A DNA stretch of 7,059 nt from Pseudomonadota bacterium. Its GTDB lineage: Bacteria > Pseudomonadota > Alphaproteobacteria > Rhizobiales > Xanthobacteraceae. The stretch lies in assembly GCA_023433965.1 (NCBI GenBank), contig JAEYTQ010000266.1, forward strand, positions 1-7,059. The letters are read 5' to 3'. Shown here piece by piece: positions 5,852-7,059 of this stretch. Numbering within the stretch: the first letter of the stretch is position 1; each line of letters starts with the position of its first letter. The translations under genes were made by a program, and so were the position numbers. Below the pieces are notes generated by a model. The model searched no databases and was not told where the DNA came from. It saw only the letters and a list, made by a program, of their open reading frames with translations.

Positions 5852-6736
5852 TCAAAGCCGGTAGACGCGCGCCGCAGTGGCACTGAAGATCGCGCTCTGC
5901 TGCTCCGCACTGAATGGGGCGGCGGCTGCGCGAAAGGCGCCGACGAGTTCGCGATAATTGGTCCACAATTTCTCGATCGGGAAGTTGGAGCCGAACAGGC
6001 AGCGCTCGGCGCCGAAGATCGCGACGGTGTCGGTGAGCACGGCGGCGATGTGCGCGGGATCGTTGCGATGGATGAAGGTGCCGAGCCCAGAGAGCTTGGC
6101 GACCACGTTCGGGCAGGCCGCGAGCCGGGCCATCCCGGCGCGCCAGGCCGCGCGTCCGGCCGACGAAAGATCTTCGAGCATGCCGGCATGCTGAAGAACG
6201 AACGTCACGTCGGGGCAGGACTCGGCGAGCTGCGCGGCATCTGGCATCTGCGGCGTGAACACCTGCAAATCGAAGCTCCAGCCGTAATCGACCAGACGCG
6301 CGACGTTGCGGCGGATCACCGGATCGGCGCAGAGGTCCGAACGCGCCGCGAAGCGGTACAGCGGGTTCTCGTGCCAGTGCAGCTGCATCCGTACGCCGCG
6401 CAGCAGCTTGTAGCGCTCGAGACGATCGAGCTGCGGGCGCACGTCCTCGGCCGCGAAATCGGCATAGGCGACGATGGCGTGCGGCCAGCCGTGTTGGTCC
6501 GCGGTCCGTTGCACCCATGCGGCTTCGTCCTCGAAACGGTCGTTGGCCCAGTTGGTCTGCACATAGACGGAGCGGGTGACGCCGGTGCCCTTGAGGTCGT
6601 CGAGATATTCTTCGATCGGATAGTCGCGCCGGATCGGCTCGTAGGGGCCGAAGATGCGCGGCTGCATCGGGCCGGTCAGCCAGGGCAGATCGGTCTGCCG
6701 CCAGATGTGGTGATGGCCGTCGATGATATCGCTCAC
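5852..6736 (-). CDS. Amidohydrolase family protein (amidohydrolase-2 / lactone hydrolase-like TIM barrel)
   Basis: This 294-residue protein belongs to the amidohydrolase-2 group that includes 2-pyrone-4,6-dicarboxylate lactonase, sulfomuconolactonase and sugar-lactone hydrolases. The N-terminal metal motif is IDGHHHIW (His8, His10). The central strand His is His183 (LQHAG), with the conserved KLSGL at 214-218. The C-terminal barrel motif is FGSNFP (248-253), where many relatives have GSDWP; here Asn251 replaces the usual Asp. This Asn variant is, as I recall, common in one subgroup, so it need not mean loss of function. The start is GTG (6734-6736) with AAGGAG (6743-6748) 6 nt upstream. It overlaps the stop of the VWA gene by 4 bp (GTGA), implying coupled translation. 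It is predicted cytoplasmic and probably hydrolyses a lactone or cyclic amide intermediate. Confidence 0.9.
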   Translation of the reverse strand: MSDIIDGHHHIWRQTDLPWLTGPMQPRIFGPYEPIRRDYPIEEYLDDLKGTGVTRSVYVQTNWANDRFEDEAAWVQRTADQHGWPHAIVAYADFAAEDVRPQLDRLERYKLLRGVRMQLHWHENPLYRFAARSDLCADPVIRRNVARLVDYGWSFDLQVFTPQMPDAAQLAESCPDVTFVLQHAGMLEDLSSAGRAAWRAGMARLAACPNVVAKLSGLGTFIHRNDPAHIAAVLTDTVAIFGAERCLFGSNFPIEKLWTNYRELVGAFRAAAAPFSAEQQSAIFSATAARVYRL

Positions 6737-7059
6737 GCAGCTCTCCTTCCCAGTGCCAGGACGTGAGCGACGATCGAGGCACTCGATCCGCCGTCCACGA
6801 GATCGTCGACGAAGCGCTCGATCGCGACGAGCGCTTCGGTCTGCGGGCGGAACGCAGGGCTCGTTGCCAGCGGCGTCAGCCAGCTCAGGCGCCAGGCCCG
6901 CCGCGACAATTTCGCGACGGCGTCGCGAAGGGCGTCGGGCTCGCCGCGCTCGAGTCCGTCCGACACGATGATCACGGCGGCGCCGCGGGCGTAGCCGCCG
7001 AACCGCGGCACCGCGAGGAACGCTTGCAGCGCGTCGCCGATGCGGGTGCCGCCGTCCCA
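6733..7059 (-). CDS. CoxE-like VWA domain protein, C-terminal part (5' end outside window)
   Basis: This is the last 108 residues of a VWA protein; the frame is open to the window edge, so the internal GTG at 7011 is not the real start. GGTRIGDAL near the beginning holds the third MIDAS residue (Thr5 of the visible part), and IIVSDG holds the following Asp (Asp34). The pattern GGTRIG...RGA..IIVSDG.ERG.P is that of CoxE-family VWA proteins, which are about 400 residues. CoxE works with the MoxR-type ATPase CoxD in maturing the Mo/Cu active site of CO dehydrogenase and related molybdenum hydroxylases. A CoxD and molybdenum hydroxylase subunits would therefore be expected beyond position 7059, which is inference. 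The stop overlaps the next start by 4 bp. Confidence 0.85.
   Translation of the reverse strand, partial: WDGGTRIGDALQAFLAVPRFGGYARGAAVIIVSDGLERGEPDALRDAVAKLSRRAWRLSWLTPLATSPAFRPQTEALVAIERFVDDLVDGGSSASIVAHVLALGRRAA

Noticed and set aside
4254..5864. 536-codon open frame on the plus strand
   Set aside because: It is antisense to the SMP-30 fusion and the lactonase, which have full motif sets; the translated product shows no family resemblance.
6050..6766. 238-codon plus-strand frame antisense to the amidohydrolase
   Set aside because: It is the antisense shadow of a gene with clear metal-binding motifs and a strong ribosome binding site.
5823..6782. Upstream extension of the lactonase frame on the minus strand (602 codons in total)
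   Set aside because: The part before 5822 is low-complexity Arg-rich sequence overlapping the amidohydrolase gene in another frame; AGGAGG before the ATG at 5822 marks the real start.

Overview
The window is high-GC, densely coded DNA with alpha-proteobacterial character. The protein families, the GTG/ATG start pattern and one intergenic motif suggest Bradyrhizobium or a close relative. That assignment comes from family resemblance and memory, not from a search. All genes belong to two convergent groups that meet in a 132-bp gap at 1623-1754. No RNA genes, transposases or CRISPR arrays are visible.

The plus-strand group (1-1622) is the end of a branched-chain-amino-acid-type (Liv/HAAT) ABC importer operon. 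It holds the C-terminal four-fifths of a LivG-like ATPase that lacks its Walker A because the window starts inside the gene, a complete LivF-like ATPase, and a small Rieske [2Fe-2S] ferredoxin-like protein. Stops and starts overlap by about 8 bp at both junctions, so the three genes are probably translationally coupled.

The minus-strand group (7059 down to 1755) reads in this order: the C-terminus of a CoxE-like VWA protein; an amidohydrolase-2 family hydrolase; an AiiA-like metallo-beta-lactamase-fold lactonase; a two-domain protein joining an SMP-30/gluconolactonase propeller to an isochorismatase-fold domain whose usual nucleophilic Cys is Ser; an AzoR-like FMN-dependent NAD(P)H oxidoreductase; and, after a 135-bp leader, a kynurenine-formamidase-like alpha/beta hydrolase. 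Gaps among the first five genes are -4, 29, 18 and 3 bp, so they very likely form one transcript. The last gene may be cotranscribed or have its own promoter.

Taken together this looks like a catabolic locus. A Liv-type importer brings in a small organic substrate. A molybdenum hydroxylase, implied by CoxE but outside the window, and a flavin reductase may carry out the redox steps. A series of lactone, amide or ester hydrolases from different folds then opens and trims the product. The substrate cannot be read from the sequence. The most unusual items are the lactonase-isochorismatase fusion, its Cys-to-Ser active site, and the presence of three unrelated lactonase-type folds in one operon.
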